The notes below the pieces were generated by a model. It ran no database searches and was not told where the DNA came from. It saw nothing but the letters and a program-made list of their open reading frames with translations. From the NCBI GenBank assembly GCA_020636405.1, contig JACJXW010000012.1, positions 1 to 64,000 of the forward strand: a stretch of 64,000 nt of DNA, given 5' to 3'. Within the stretch, counting starts at the first letter, position 1, and the number at the start of each line of letters is the position of its first letter. Positions 34,668 through 44,877 of this stretch are shown here, piece after piece. This stretch comes from Lewinellaceae bacterium (lineage in GTDB: Bacteria > Bacteroidota > Bacteroidia > Chitinophagales > Saprospiraceae). The translations under genes were made by a program, and so were the position numbers.

Positions 34668-35429
34668 ATGAAAAACAAAAATCCGATGTCCTACACGCTT
34701 GAGATCTGCTGCGACTCCGTCGCTTCCGCTATTGCTGCCGCCCGGGGCGGAGCCAACCGAATAGAACTGTGTGAAAACCTGGCACAGGGAGGGGTTACGC
34801 CCAGCGCCGCCAAGATCAAACTGGCCAAAGCCCGGCTCAGCATCCCCGTGTTCGTTCTGATCCGGCCCCGCAAAGCGGATTTTCTATACACCGATTTGGA
34901 GTTTGAGATCATGCTGGAAGACATTCGCCAGGCAAAGGCCCTGGGCGCCGACGGCATCGTCTCCGGCGCTCTGAATGCGGATGGAACGGTCGATGAAGCC
35001 CGCACCCGGGAAATGGTAGAGGCGGCCGGGCCTCTACCGTTTACTTTCCATCGCGCCTTCGACATGTGCCGGGATGCACTGGCGGCCATCGATATACTGG
35101 CTGGCCTGGGCGTGAACCGCATCCTGACCTCCGGGCAGCAACCTACCGCCCTGGAGGGAAAAACCAACCTCGAACGCTTCGCCCAATACGCGGGGCGCCG
35201 GATCAGCATCATGGCCTGCGGCGAGCTACTGCCGGACAATATCGGGGCCCTCCTGGATATCGATGGCCTGACAGAGTTTCACTCTGCCGCCCGCATGGAA
35301 GTGCAAAGCCAGATGTCGTATACCGGAGAAGTGAACATGGGGGATGAAGCCGTTCAGGATGAATTCCGATGGCAGGAGGTGGACGAAGGCCTGGTCCGGG
35401 GGATGAGACACGTATTGAACACTCGTTAG
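34668..35429 (+). CDS. cutC: CutC family protein
   Basis: 253 residues with a TIM-barrel pattern. CutC signatures: LEICCDSVASAIAAARGGANRIELCENLAQGG, PVFVLIRPRKADF, GADGIVSGALNADG, FTFHRAFDMC and RILTSGQ. The family was linked to copper tolerance, but its enzymatic role is unsettled. Start 34668 is used; an ATG at 34686 is equally possible. It is 13 bp after the M14 peptidase gene and likely co-transcribed. Confidence 0.93.
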   Translation: MKNKNPMSYTLEICCDSVASAIAAARGGANRIELCENLAQGGVTPSAAKIKLAKARLSIPVFVLIRPRKADFLYTDLEFEIMLEDIRQAKALGADGIVSGALNADGTVDEARTREMVEAAGPLPFTFHRAFDMCRDALAAIDILAGLGVNRILTSGQQPTALEGKTNLERFAQYAGRRISIMACGELLPDNIGALLDIDGLTEFHSAARMEVQSQMSYTGEVNMGDEAVQDEFRWQEVDEGLVRGMRHVLNTR

Positions 35430-35753
35430 ATGTGGAAAGCTTCGCACGTTTATGTGCCTGGACACAAATACGGAAACACGTGGAAATGCGTAGAAATACA
35501 GAAGAAATGTCTGCTGTGTTTAGCTTAGGTTCGGACTACATTTCCTCCTTTCAATGCATCTCTACACATTTTAGTCCAGTTACATATCCAGCCTGAAATC
35601 CGTGTGTTCCGCCTAATTCGCGCCAGCCCGGCGTTCCTTTGAAACTTAATAACCTATCAAAAAGGGGCGATTGCAAGTTAGCCGACAAAGTACTACCTTG
35701 TATAGGTGAGTCCTGACACTTTGGGAATTCATCATTAATAAAAATACCCGACA
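35430..35753. other. Intergenic region with imperfect inverted repeat
   Basis: 324 bp without a credible gene. AAATGCGTAGAAATACAG (35484-35501) is an imperfect reverse complement of 35554-35571 (14 of 18 positions). GGACT (35533-35537) and AGTCC (35573-35577) lie on either side of the right arm. The last ~150 bp before the permease start hold no perfect promoter match. Confidence 0.4.
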
Positions 35754-37004
35754 ATGTTCGACCGCGATAAATGGCAGGAAATACTCATCACCATCCGCCA
35801 GAATAAATGGCGTACGCTGGCCACCGCTTTTGGTGTCTTCTGGGGTATTCTCATGCTGGTGCTTCTGCTGGGCGCCGGCCAGGGTATGCAGAACGGCGTA
35901 GTAAGCAGTATGATCCTCGACGCCACCAACAGCATCTGGTTCTTCACCAGCCGCACCTCCTTACCCTACAAAGGATTGCCTCCCGGCAGAATGATCGAGT
36001 TCACCGAAGAAGACCTTCAATACATTGAGAACAATGTAAAAGGGGTAGAATACATCGCCCCAGAAAATTGGCTGATGGGCAACTTCAACATCGTCCGGGG
36101 CGCCAAATCTTCTCCTTTTATGGTATTGGGCGCCGGTAAAGATTATTTTAAGATCAAGATCTACCAGGAATACCTGGCCGGGCGCAAGCTCAACTTCAAC
36201 GACAACCTGGAGGCGCGCAAAGTCTGCGTGGTCGGCGACCGGGTGGCCGATGTACTCTTCGAGCCAGGGGAGAGCCCGATCGGAAAGGAGATCCTCATCA
36301 AAGGCAGTGTCTTCACGATCGTCGGCCTGTTTCACGATGAAGGCTGGGGCGGACAGTTCTCCGAACGGATCTATATTCCTTTCAGCACCTTCCAGCGCAC
36401 CTACAACCCCGAGCGCAGCGTACGGCTTTTTGCCGTTACTACCCAAGGCGGCTACTCCGGCAAGGACCTGGAAAACCGCATTCTTACGATACTCAAGCAA
36501 CGCCACATTGTTCATCCGGATGACAACCAGGCTTTCTGGTCTCACAATCAGGAAGAGAACTTCCGCTCGGTGATGAACCTGTTCAAGGGGATCAAGACCT
36601 TTGTCTGGCTCGTAGGCCTGGGCACACTGATCGCCGGTATCGTCGGGGTGAGCAACATCATGATGATCGTGGTAAAAGACCGCACCCGGGAGATCGGCAT
36701 CCGGAAGGCCGTCGGCGCTTCCCCCTGGTCGATCGTCAGTATGATCATTCAGGAATCGATCCTTATTACCGGAGTAGCCGGTTACCTGGGTATCGTAGCG
36801 GGCGTCGGCCTGTTGTACGGGCTGAACCGAATCATGGCACTGGCCAATGCCGACATAGAATACTTCAACAACCCCAGTGTCAACCTGCAGGTGATCTTTG
36901 CCGCCTTGGTGGTCCTGATCGTCTCCGGCGCCCTGGCAGGCCTGATCCCCGCAAGGCGGGCGGCACTGATCCCGCCCGTGGAGGCGCTGAGAGATGGCGT
37001 GTAA
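35754..37004 (+). CDS. FtsX/MacB-type ABC transporter permease
   Basis: 416 residues. One N-terminal membrane helix (TLATAFGVFWGILMLVLLLG) is followed by a ~230-residue MacB periplasmic core domain and three C-terminal helices of the FtsX domain. The conserved MIVVKDRTREIGIRKAVGASPWSI cytosolic loop lies between helices. It belongs to the mechanotransmission/efflux permeases that partner with a MacB/LolD-like ATPase. No ATPase gene is present here. Closely paralogous to the next gene. Confidence 0.92.
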   Translation: MFDRDKWQEILITIRQNKWRTLATAFGVFWGILMLVLLLGAGQGMQNGVVSSMILDATNSIWFFTSRTSLPYKGLPPGRMIEFTEEDLQYIENNVKGVEYIAPENWLMGNFNIVRGAKSSPFMVLGAGKDYFKIKIYQEYLAGRKLNFNDNLEARKVCVVGDRVADVLFEPGESPIGKEILIKGSVFTIVGLFHDEGWGGQFSERIYIPFSTFQRTYNPERSVRLFAVTTQGGYSGKDLENRILTILKQRHIVHPDDNQAFWSHNQEENFRSVMNLFKGIKTFVWLVGLGTLIAGIVGVSNIMMIVVKDRTREIGIRKAVGASPWSIVSMIIQESILITGVAGYLGIVAGVGLLYGLNRIMALANADIEYFNNPSVNLQVIFAALVVLIVSGALAGLIPARRAALIPPVEALRDGV

Positions 37005-37097
37005 GGCCATACTAGTGGGTACTTTCCGGATGGGGCAAATGTGTTCGGGTACACAAGTCTGAAAACATCGCGCATCAAAAAATATAAATCCACCCCT

Positions 37098-38348
37098 ATG
37101 TTTGAGATAGACCGTTGGCAGGAGATCTACCACAGCATCCGACAGCATCGGCTGCGGACAATACTGACCGCTTTTGGCGTCTTCTGGGGCATTTTCATGC
37201 TGGCTGTCCTCATGGGCGCCGGCAGTGGGCTGGAAAATGGCGTGACCCGTAATTTTGATGTGGCGAAGAACGCCGTTTTCATCTGGACCCAGCGCACCAG
37301 TGTACCCTACAAGGGGCTACAGCCCGGGCGTTTCATTCAATTGAACAACGACGACATCAGGGCCCTCCGGGAGCAGGTTCCCGAACTGGGTGCACTGAAC
37401 CCCAGGCTTATGATCCGCGGAAGTTACACGATAGAAAGAGGTGATGAGAGCGCCTCTTTCTCCGTCAACGGTGATACGCCGGAGCTATTTGCTATCCGGC
37501 CGCAAATGATGCTGTCCGGCCGGTTCATCAACAATGCGGATATAGCGGATAAACGCAAGGTAGCCGTGATCGGTGACCGCGTCCGGGAGGTATTGTTCAA
37601 AGATGGCGTTGACCCTATCGGGGAATTCATCCAGATCAAAGGCGTCCCCTTCCAGGTGGTGGGTACGTTTGGCAGCAAAACCAATAACGAAGACGCCATC
37701 GAGAACCTTCAGACGATCCACATTCCCATTTCTACCCTTCAGATCACCTTCAGCCGTGCCAATGAAATAGACTATTTTGCCTGTGTACCCCAGCCCGGTG
37801 TGCCGGCGGCAGTACTCGAAGAGAAAATGCTGGCCCTACTCAAACAACGCCATACCGTTGCGCCGGAAGACCAGCGGGCATTCGGCGCCGAGAACGTCGA
37901 ACGGGAATTCCGGGATATTCAGAACCTCTTCATTGGTATCCGCGGCTTCAGCTGGCTGGTTGCCATCGGTACTATTATTGCCGGTGCGGTAGGCGTAGGC
38001 AACATCATGGCCATCATCGTCAAGGAGCGTACCAAGGAGATCGGCATTCGCAAGTCTCTGGGCGCCACGCCCTGGTCGATCATCAGTATGATCCTGCAGG
38101 AGGCGCTGGTCATCACCGGCCTGGCCGGCTATATGGGGCTGGCCGCTGGTTGCGCTACCATCGGAGGGATCAGCTATGCCCTAAGAGAGTTGGGAATGGA
38201 ATCGGAATTCTTCGCCAACCCGGAGATCAACCTCCGTACGGCCGTCATCGCCATTGTGGTGCTCACCCTTACGGGGCTGGCCGCCGGGTTGATCCCGGGC
38301 CTGCGTGCCGCTTCGGTGAACCCGGTGGTTGCTTTGCGGGATGAGTGA
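37098..38348 (+). CDS. FtsX/MacB-type ABC transporter permease (paralogue)
   Basis: 416 residues from ATG 37098, which aligns with the start of the upstream paralogue (MFEIDRWQE against MFDRDKWQE). Same topology: helix, MacB core, three helices, with the IIVKERTKEIGIRKSLGATPWSI loop. The 93-bp gap suggests one transcript. The two could form a heterodimeric permease needing an ATPase encoded elsewhere (inference). Confidence 0.92.
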   Translation: MFEIDRWQEIYHSIRQHRLRTILTAFGVFWGIFMLAVLMGAGSGLENGVTRNFDVAKNAVFIWTQRTSVPYKGLQPGRFIQLNNDDIRALREQVPELGALNPRLMIRGSYTIERGDESASFSVNGDTPELFAIRPQMMLSGRFINNADIADKRKVAVIGDRVREVLFKDGVDPIGEFIQIKGVPFQVVGTFGSKTNNEDAIENLQTIHIPISTLQITFSRANEIDYFACVPQPGVPAAVLEEKMLALLKQRHTVAPEDQRAFGAENVEREFRDIQNLFIGIRGFSWLVAIGTIIAGAVGVGNIMAIIVKERTKEIGIRKSLGATPWSIISMILQEALVITGLAGYMGLAAGCATIGGISYALRELGMESEFFANPEINLRTAVIAIVVLTLTGLAAGLIPGLRAASVNPVVALRDE

Positions 38349-38445
38349 GGCTGGCAATATCTTATCGTGGCAGAGGTTTTGTTTTTTCTCAAAATCCCTT
38401 CATAAATCGCCAGTTCGGACAGCCACTGATTTCCTGCGATAAAGG

Positions 38446-38475
38446 TTGGACTTTTGCATTATTATTGTATTTTTG
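38446..38475 (+). promoter_or_regulatory. Bacteroidota promoter of CBS gene
   Basis: TTG at 38446-38448, a 19-nt spacer, TATTTTTG at 38468-38475. Exact consensus match, 55 bp before the CBS gene start. Confidence 0.75.
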
Positions 38476-38530
38476 ACACTATCTAAGCCTCCTGCTTTAG
38501 CCTGGAGCGTGTTACCAAAAAAAGCAAGCA

Positions 38531-38959
38531 ATGGATCTTAAGGCTCCTGTTTCAACCATAATGACTACCGACCTGAAAACGGCCGGCCCCGATGATGCCA
38601 CCACTGTCCTGGATGAGATCTTCCGGCAAAACCGCTTCCACCATGTGCCTATTGTTAATGACGAGAAAAAGGTGATCGGCATCATCAGCAAATCTGATTT
38701 CCTGTACTTATTGCGCGGATATACGGTGCACGAAACCGACCGTTTTCGGGAATCTGCCAAGCTCCGCGGCTTCAAGGTGAAGGAGATCATGGTCGGTGAA
38801 GTGGTCACCATTCGGGAAAATGAGCCGATCCGTAAGGTGGTGGCTCTGCTCGCAGAAAACCGCTTCCGCGCCCTGCCCGTCGTCAACAGTAAAAGTGAAC
38901 TGGTAGGTATCGTGACCACTCACGACATCATCGATATGGTCAACGAAATGGAAGACTAG
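38531..38959 (+). CDS. CBS-domain pair protein
   Basis: 142 residues consisting of two CBS domains. The first is about 5-60 (STIMTTDLKTAGPDDATTVLD and VNDEKKVIGIISKSDFL), the second about 80-140 (IMVGEVVTIRENEPIRKVVALL and VGIVTTHDIIDMV). Such stand-alone pairs bind adenine nucleotides and act as energy sensors (family knowledge). It has its own promoter and converges with the large kinase-cyclase gene 12 bp downstream. Confidence 0.9.
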   Translation: MDLKAPVSTIMTTDLKTAGPDDATTVLDEIFRQNRFHHVPIVNDEKKVIGIISKSDFLYLLRGYTVHETDRFRESAKLRGFKVKEIMVGEVVTIRENEPIRKVVALLAENRFRALPVVNSKSELVGIVTTHDIIDMVNEMED

Positions 38960-38971
38960 GCGCCCTGTCCC

Positions 38972-41900
38972 CTATTTTTCTTCCATGAGCTCTACCCCTG
39001 TCCATCCTTCCGGCTTGCCATGGGTCAGATAATGGGCAATCCTATTGAGAAATAACTGGGTAGTGGCGTCCTCCGGATTGTTGCGCAGCACTCCTTCGAA
39101 AGCCTCCATGGCTTCTTTGAACCGGCCGTCCAGATAATACGCCCTTCCTTCCTGAAACTGGCTCAGCGTATCCAGCTTCCGTTCGATCATGGGGGAAGGG
39201 TCGCCGTCAAAACACTCGTAGATGCCTATGGCCTCGCGTTTGCCTTTTACCCGAACCTTCCCCAGAAAGCGCAGGTGGAATGCTTCCTTATCCCCTATTT
39301 TTTCCAGGCTGTCTTCACTCAGCAGGATGGAAGTGCCGAAGTGTTTGGTCAGGCTTTCGATACGGGAGGCCGTATTGACCGTATCGGATATGGTAGCGGC
39401 GTCCATTCTTCTTCGGTCGCCGATGATGCCCATGATGAGGGACCCGCTGTGCAGGCCGGCGCCGATCCGAACCGGTATTCGCCCCTTGCTTTGTCGCTCC
39501 ATATTGTAAAGACGCAGGGCCTGCTGCATTTCTATAGCTGCCTTAAGGGCATCGGCGGGGTTCTCCGGGAAGATAGCCATGATGGCATCGCCGAGATACT
39601 GGTTGACAAAGCCCCGGTTTTTCATGATGATGGGGCCCATTCTGCCATTATAAGCATTAACGAAACGGTAATTTTGCTCTGGCGTCATGCTTTCCGACAG
39701 CGCGGTATAATCCCGGATATCGCTAAAAAAAACAGTGACTTCGCGCTCGGCAAAGTCGCCTAGTTCCACCTCGGTGATGCGCTGCCGGCCAAGAGAACGC
39801 AAGAACTCGTTCGGGATGAAACGCTCGGTGACATCAAAAATGCGATGCAGGTCGATGTGGGTCTGTATTCGGGCCAGGAACTCCTCTCTGGAAAATGGCT
39901 TGGCCAGATAATCGTTAGCGCCCAGGGATAATCCCTGGACGAGGTCTTCTACCTGGTTTTTGGCCGTTACCATAATGACCGGCAATTCGGAAGGAAGATG
40001 CTTTTCCCTGATCTTCCGACACACTTCATATCCGGACATGCGGGGCATCATGACATCGAGCAGTACCAGGTCGAAGGCCTCTCCGCTTTCGATGTGGCGC
40101 ATGGCATCCTCGCCATTCATAGCCTGCACCAGGTCGTAGAAGCCGGAGGAGAGGTGGTTTTTAAGTACCTGCTGGTTGACCGGCTCATCATCGACGACCA
40201 GAATGCGGATCTTATCTTCTTCATTGACCGTCCCGTGGTGGAATCCCGGTGAGGGTTCAGCGGGCGCGCCATTACCTGCTTTGACGGCTGCGGGCAATAC
40301 ATGGCTCACCTCCGTCACCTGCTGGTTGCCCAGTGCAGAACTTACCTTCTCTCCCGAAACCGGTAGTGTAAAAAAGAAAGTAGACCCTTTACCTACTTCC
40401 GACTGCACCCACATGCTTCCACCGTGCAGTTCCACCAGGCGGCGGGAAATGCTCAGCCCCAGCCCGGTGCCGGTAAATTCGCGGGTGATGGATCCGTCTC
40501 CCTGTTCGAATTCCTGGAAAATAACCTCCAGTTTGTCCTCGGGTATACCGATGCCTGAATCTTCAACGAACATCTCCAGCAGCTTTATCGGGGAATCTTG
40601 CCGCACTCTCGCACCAATCCGTATGTAACCCTGCTCCGTAAACTTAATGGCATTGCCCACCAGGTTATACAGGACCTGCTGCAAACGATTCTCATCACCA
40701 TTGGCAGTCGGCAGGCCTTCCGGCACCAAATTGACCAACTGGAGGGATTTTCCCCGGATCAGGGGCAGGTTGTTGCGGAGAACGACCTCTGCCAGAACAT
40801 GCAGTTCCACCGCCTTGCGGTTGAGTTCGAGGTCGAAGTTCTTGAGTTTTGAAAAATCAAGGATATCGTTAACCAGGCTGTTCAAACGCTTGCCGGAAGA
40901 GATCACCATCGCCAGGTCCTCCCTGCTCGCCTGGTTCTCTGCCCGGTTGTAAAGGCCCTCGGAGAGGCCGATAATGCCCTGCAACGGCGTGCGCAATTCA
41001 TGAGAAGTATTGGCCAGGAACTGGTCTTTTAGGCGGTCTATCTGCCGCAGGCGTTCCGAAACCTGCTTTTCCCGGTCCAGTTCTTTTTGTTGCCACCGTA
41101 TGCGCCGGCGCTGGGCCCGGGTACGCCAACGGTAGATCAGCCAGAGCGCTGCTGCCAGGATTAACAGGTAGAGCCCTTTGGCCCACAGGCTCTGCCACCA
41201 GGGAGGCACTATGGTGAAACGGACAGCAGCGCCGGCTTCATTCCACACCCCATCTCCATTGGAACCCTTAACTCTGAAAATATATACCCCGGGGGAAAGG
41301 TTGGTAAATGACACTTTGCGCTCTCCGTCAAGAGGCACCCAATGGCTACTCAATCCTTCCAGTTGGTAAGCATAGCGGTTCCGGCCAGGCTTGGCAAAAC
41401 TCAAGGCAGAAAATTCAAAGGTGAGGATATTGTCGCGATAGGCAAAACGAAGCTGCTCTTCGTCAGCAGTTGGCAGGATAACCCTGGAAGGTTCCTGCCC
41501 TCCGGGGCGGAATGCCCGGATGGCGGTGATCACCACCGGGGGCGGTACACTGTCCGCGCGGATATTGCCCGGCTGGAAAGCATTCAGTCCATTATCCCCT
41601 CCGAAAAAAAGCATGCCCGTAAAAGCGCTTTTCCAATAGGCGCCGACATTGAAGGAAGGCCCCTGGAGGCCATCCTGAATCCCAAAGTTCCTGAATTGCC
41701 CGGTATCGGTATCGAGGCAGGAAAGGCCCCTTGTCGTACTGACCCATATCTGCCCGCTATCGTCTTCCAGGATACCGTAAATGATATCGCTGGGCAGGCC
41801 ATCCTCGGTATGATAGGAGACAAAGGTTTCATCGTCGTCCTGCAGGCGATTGAGCCCATCGCGGGTGCCCGCCCAGATGCGGCCCCGGCTGTCCTCAAAT

Positions 41901-43618
41901 ACGGAACGCACCGCATTGTAACTGAGGCCCCGGGCATTGGAAGGAACGTGAAGATAGTGTTTGAATTGTCCGTTGTCCCGGCTAAACCGGTTCAAGCCGC
42001 CATTGGTGGCCAGCCAGAGATGGCCCTCGGAATCTTCCGTGATATCCCAAATCACATTGTCACTCAGGCTGCTGGCAACAGCGGGGTCGTGAATGAACAA
42101 CTCAAATTGCTCACTGGCCCTGTCATAACGGTTCAGCCCGTTGTTGGTTCCGATCCAGAGGATCCCATTGGCATCCTCATAAAGGCTTAGGATGTTGTTG
42201 CTGCTGATACCGTTGGAAGCGTCCGTTCTGTATCGAAAATGCAGGGCCGAATCTCGTTCGCCCGGCAGGTAGTGCAGGCCATCGCCAAAGGTGCCAACCC
42301 ACAGCCCTCCTTCCCGGCTGCCCCAAAGGGCATAAATGGGGCTGTTTTTAGCATCCGAAGCTTTTTCACGATAGGTGTAGGTTCGTGTCCGGCCATCGGA
42401 AAGGCGGAGTTGATATAGTGCTCCGCTGAACGTGCCGGCCCAAACCACTCCGGGCTGGTACTGATGAACAGACCAAACCGCCTCGCTGGCGGGTTCGCCC
42501 TGTCCCCTCGAATCCCCCAGATAAAGCTGGAATTGCCCGCTCCGGGCGGACAGCATGTTCAACCCATTGGTCGTTCCCACCCAAAGCAGGCCCTCCCGTC
42601 CGGCGCACAATGCTCTTACCGCATTGTTGCTCAGGCTATAGGGATCACCCGCCTGGTGCTGATAGCGCTGAAAGGCGCCGCTTTCCGGGTCAAAGAGGTT
42701 GAGCCCTCCTCCAAAAGTACCAACCCATAACTGCCCCTGAGCCCCTTCGCAAATGGACCAGGCGGCATCGTGGCTAAGGCTCCGCGCATCGTTTGGGTTA
42801 TGGCGAAAAATGGTGAACGTACCGCTCCGGGTATCGATCAGATTGAGGCCGCCCCCATAGGTGCCTGCCCATAGCCGGCCCCGGCTGTCCTTGAAAATGG
42901 CCCGTACTGAATTGTGGCTGAGACTCCGGGATTTCCCCGGCTCGTTGATATATTGTTCGGAGCTTCCGCTGGCCGGGTCGAAATGATACAGGCCGCTGCG
43001 CCAGGTGCCCAGCCATAGGCGGCCATCTTCATCTTCCAGTATAGATTGAACCGCATCGCCCGTTAGCGGGCCGGGACGGGCAAAGGAATAGTTTTTCAAA
43101 CTTCCCGAATCGGGATGGTAGTAAAGAAGCCCCCCGGCCTGAGTGCCTGCCCAGATCCCACCGTCCCGCCCGGGACAAAGGGCGGAAATATAATTGTTCC
43201 CCTGATTATCGGCGGAAGGGTAAAATCGACGGAACTTTCCACTCCGGGGATCCCAGCGGTTGAGGCCGTTTTCTGTACCTACCCACAAATACCCCTGTTC
43301 ATCCTCCGTAATTACCCGGACCCAGTTGCTGCTGAGGCTTTGATCGTCCAATGGGTTGTATTCATACACGGTAAACTGGTAACCATCGTACCGGTTCAGT
43401 CCATTGGCCGTGCCGATCCACATAAACCCGCGGCTATCCTGGAAAATGCAATTGACATAATGATCTGAAAGGCCTTCAGCGACAGTGAGCCGCTGGAACC
43501 GTTCCTGGCCGGGCTGTGCCGCCGATCGGACAAGCAATAGAAGGGTAAATAGCAGTAAAAGGCCGCACCTTCCCACTTTTGTAATCATTTTCTCAACAGA
43601 TGCTTTTGCTCTATTCAT
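38972..43618 (-). CDS. Hybrid sensor kinase with beta-propeller sensor, receiver and class III cyclase output
   Basis: 1548 residues. Signal/anchor at 1-35; reg_prop beta-propeller repeats at ~40-690 (repeated W-x-G-T and GGLN patterns); Y_Y_Y domain at ~725-805; membrane helix ~812-830; HisKA with phospho-His H873 (SHELRTP); HATPase with N-box and G-boxes at ~970-1085; receiver with phospho-Asp D1188; class III cyclase at ~1290-1465 with metal Asp D1300 and D1344 and transition-state N1415 and R1419; TPR-like tail. Classical hybrid propeller regulators end in an AraC domain; this one ends in a cyclase. Base selection: D1412 present, but Q1340 replaces the usual Lys. A later ATG at 43588 is possible: TAATTTTG on the reverse strand (43642-43635) would leave a very short leader otherwise. 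Confidence 0.92.
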   Translation of the reverse strand: MNRAKASVEKMITKVGRCGLLLLFTLLLLVRSAAQPGQERFQRLTVAEGLSDHYVNCIFQDSRGFMWIGTANGLNRYDGYQFTVYEYNPLDDQSLSSNWVRVITEDEQGYLWVGTENGLNRWDPRSGKFRRFYPSADNQGNNYISALCPGRDGGIWAGTQAGGLLYYHPDSGSLKNYSFARPGPLTGDAVQSILEDEDGRLWLGTWRSGLYHFDPASGSSEQYINEPGKSRSLSHNSVRAIFKDSRGRLWAGTYGGGLNLIDTRSGTFTIFRHNPNDARSLSHDAAWSICEGAQGQLWVGTFGGGLNLFDPESGAFQRYQHQAGDPYSLSNNAVRALCAGREGLLWVGTTNGLNMLSARSGQFQLYLGDSRGQGEPASEAVWSVHQYQPGVVWAGTFSGALYQLRLSDGRTRTYTYREKASDAKNSPIYALWGSREGGLWVGTFGDGLHYLPGERDSALHFRYRTDASNGISSNNILSLYEDANGILWIGTNNGLNRYDRASEQFELFIHDPAVASSLSDNVIWDITEDSEGHLWLATNGGLNRFSRDNGQFKHYLHVPSNARGLSYNAVRSVFEDSRGRIWAGTRDGLNRLQDDDETFVSYHTEDGLPSDIIYGILEDDSGQIWVSTTRGLSCLDTDTGQFRNFGIQDGLQGPSFNVGAYWKSAFTGMLFFGGDNGLNAFQPGNIRADSVPPPVVITAIRAFRPGGQEPSRVILPTADEEQLRFAYRDNILTFEFSALSFAKPGRNRYAYQLEGLSSHWVPLDGERKVSFTNLSPGVYIFRVKGSNGDGVWNEAGAAVRFTIVPPWWQSLWAKGLYLLILAAALWLIYRWRTRAQRRRIRWQQKELDREKQVSERLRQIDRLKDQFLANTSHELRTPLQGIIGLSEGLYNRAENQASREDLAMVISSGKRLNSLVNDILDFSKLKNFDLELNRKAVELHVLAEVVLRNNLPLIRGKSLQLVNLVPEGLPTANGDENRLQQVLYNLVGNAIKFTEQGYIRIGARVRQDSPIKLLEMFVEDSGIGIPEDKLEVIFQEFEQGDGSITREFTGTGLGLSISRRLVELHGGSMWVQSEVGKGSTFFFTLPVSGEKVSSALGNQQVTEVSHVLPAAVKAGNGAPAEPSPGFHHGTVNEEDKIRILVVDDEPVNQQVLKNHLSSGFYDLVQAMNGEDAMRHIESGEAFDLVLLDVMMPRMSGYEVCRKIREKHLPSELPVIMVTAKNQVEDLVQGLSLGANDYLAKPFSREEFLARIQTHIDLHRIFDVTERFIPNEFLRSLGRQRITEVELGDFAEREVTVFFSDIRDYTALSESMTPEQNYRFVNAYNGRMGPIIMKNRGFVNQYLGDAIMAIFPENPADALKAAIEMQQALRLYNMERQSKGRIPVRIGAGLHSGSLIMGIIGDRRRMDAATISDTVNTASRIESLTKHFGTSILLSEDSLEKIGDKEAFHLRFLGKVRVKGKREAIGIYECFDGDPSPMIERKLDTLSQFQEGRAYYLDGRFKEAMEAFEGVLRNNPEDATTQLFLNRIAHYLTHGKPEGWTGVELMEEK

Positions 43619-43861
43619 TCCTTTTCGTTCCGCTCAAAATTACAATTCCGGCGATGACGGCGGATCGAAAGCCCCAAGCACAGGTTGCCCCTGATGCCGG
43701 GATGCCTGCATTTGGGGCCATACCGGGATTGACACCGGCGACAGAAGCCTCCGGATTACCCTCTGCCGTAAGTATAAAGGTAAATAAAAAGAAAGGGATC
43801 GGCTACTTTTTGAAAATTTCCGATATTGAGCGAATAGCTTTAGCCTTAAAAATCAAAAATT

Positions 43862-44854
43862 ATGGAATACCGCCGTTTTGGAAATACCGGCCTGAATGTA
43901 AGCATCGTTGGTTTTGGCGCCTGGGCCATTGGCGGCCCGGCAATGGCAGGAGACATGCCCATTGGATGGGGCGATGTAACCGACAAGCAATCCATCCGCG
44001 CACTGGAGCATTCTTTCGAGCTGGGTATCAACTTTTTCGACACCGCCGACCTCTATGGTTACGGCCACTCGGAAGAACTGATCGGGAAGACGTTCGGCAA
44101 CCGCCAGGATGTCATCATCGCCTCCAAACTGGGGCAGCGCCTTGGCAAGGACGATAAGATCTACCTCGATTATTCCGGCGACTATGTCATAGAGGCCTGC
44201 GAGGCTAGCCTCCGGCGCCTTCGCCGGGATACCATCGACTTCTATCAACTGCACGCTGCACGCATGCCCCACCTGGAGGATGGCCAGTGCATTGAGGCTA
44301 TGGAAAAGTTGCGCGAACAGGGAAAGATCCGCTACTGGGGCCTGTCGATCAACACTTTCGCTCCGGCGCCTGAAGCAGAATTTCTAATGGAGCGGCAACT
44401 CGGCAAAGGCTTCCAGCTCGTTCTCAACCTGATCAACCAGAGGGCGGTGCCGGTGATGAAAAAGGCGGCAGAGCTCGGCTATGGCATCATCGTCCGCATG
44501 CCCCTTCAGTTCGGCCTGCTGACCGGCAAGTTCGATAAAACCACTCGCTTCGACAAAGATGACCATCGTTCTTTCCGGCTGGCGCCCCCCATTCTGGAAG
44601 CCTCCCTGGATGCGCTGGAACCGGCCTGGCCCATTGCCGAAAAATACGGCATCACCAAAACCGAGCTGGCTATGAGCTTCATTACCAGCTTCCCGGAAGT
44701 GTCGACGGTTATTCCCGGCATCAAAACGGCAGAACAGGCAGAGCGGAATACCTCCGGGCTGGTGCAGCTGAAAACGGAAGACCACGAATTTTTACAGCAA
44801 TTGTTTAAGGATAACTTCCAGCCGCTGATGGAGATGATGCGGCAGGCGGGGTGA
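43862..44854 (+). CDS. Aldo/keto reductase
   Basis: 330 residues, a TIM-barrel AKR. MEYRRFGNTGLNVSIVGFGAW opens the chain. The catalytic set is visible: Asp and Tyr in FFDTADLYGYGHSE, Lys in IASKLG, and His in FYQLHAARM. It should reduce aldehydes or ketones with NADPH in the cytosol; the substrate is not predictable. Single gene, divergent from the kinase-cyclase. Confidence 0.95.
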   Translation: MEYRRFGNTGLNVSIVGFGAWAIGGPAMAGDMPIGWGDVTDKQSIRALEHSFELGINFFDTADLYGYGHSEELIGKTFGNRQDVIIASKLGQRLGKDDKIYLDYSGDYVIEACEASLRRLRRDTIDFYQLHAARMPHLEDGQCIEAMEKLREQGKIRYWGLSINTFAPAPEAEFLMERQLGKGFQLVLNLINQRAVPVMKKAAELGYGIIVRMPLQFGLLTGKFDKTTRFDKDDHRSFRLAPPILEASLDALEPAWPIAEKYGITKTELAMSFITSFPEVSTVIPGIKTAEQAERNTSGLVQLKTEDHEFLQQLFKDNFQPLMEMMRQAG

Positions 44855-44877
44855 GGCGCGGCCGCGGTTAAGGGAAC

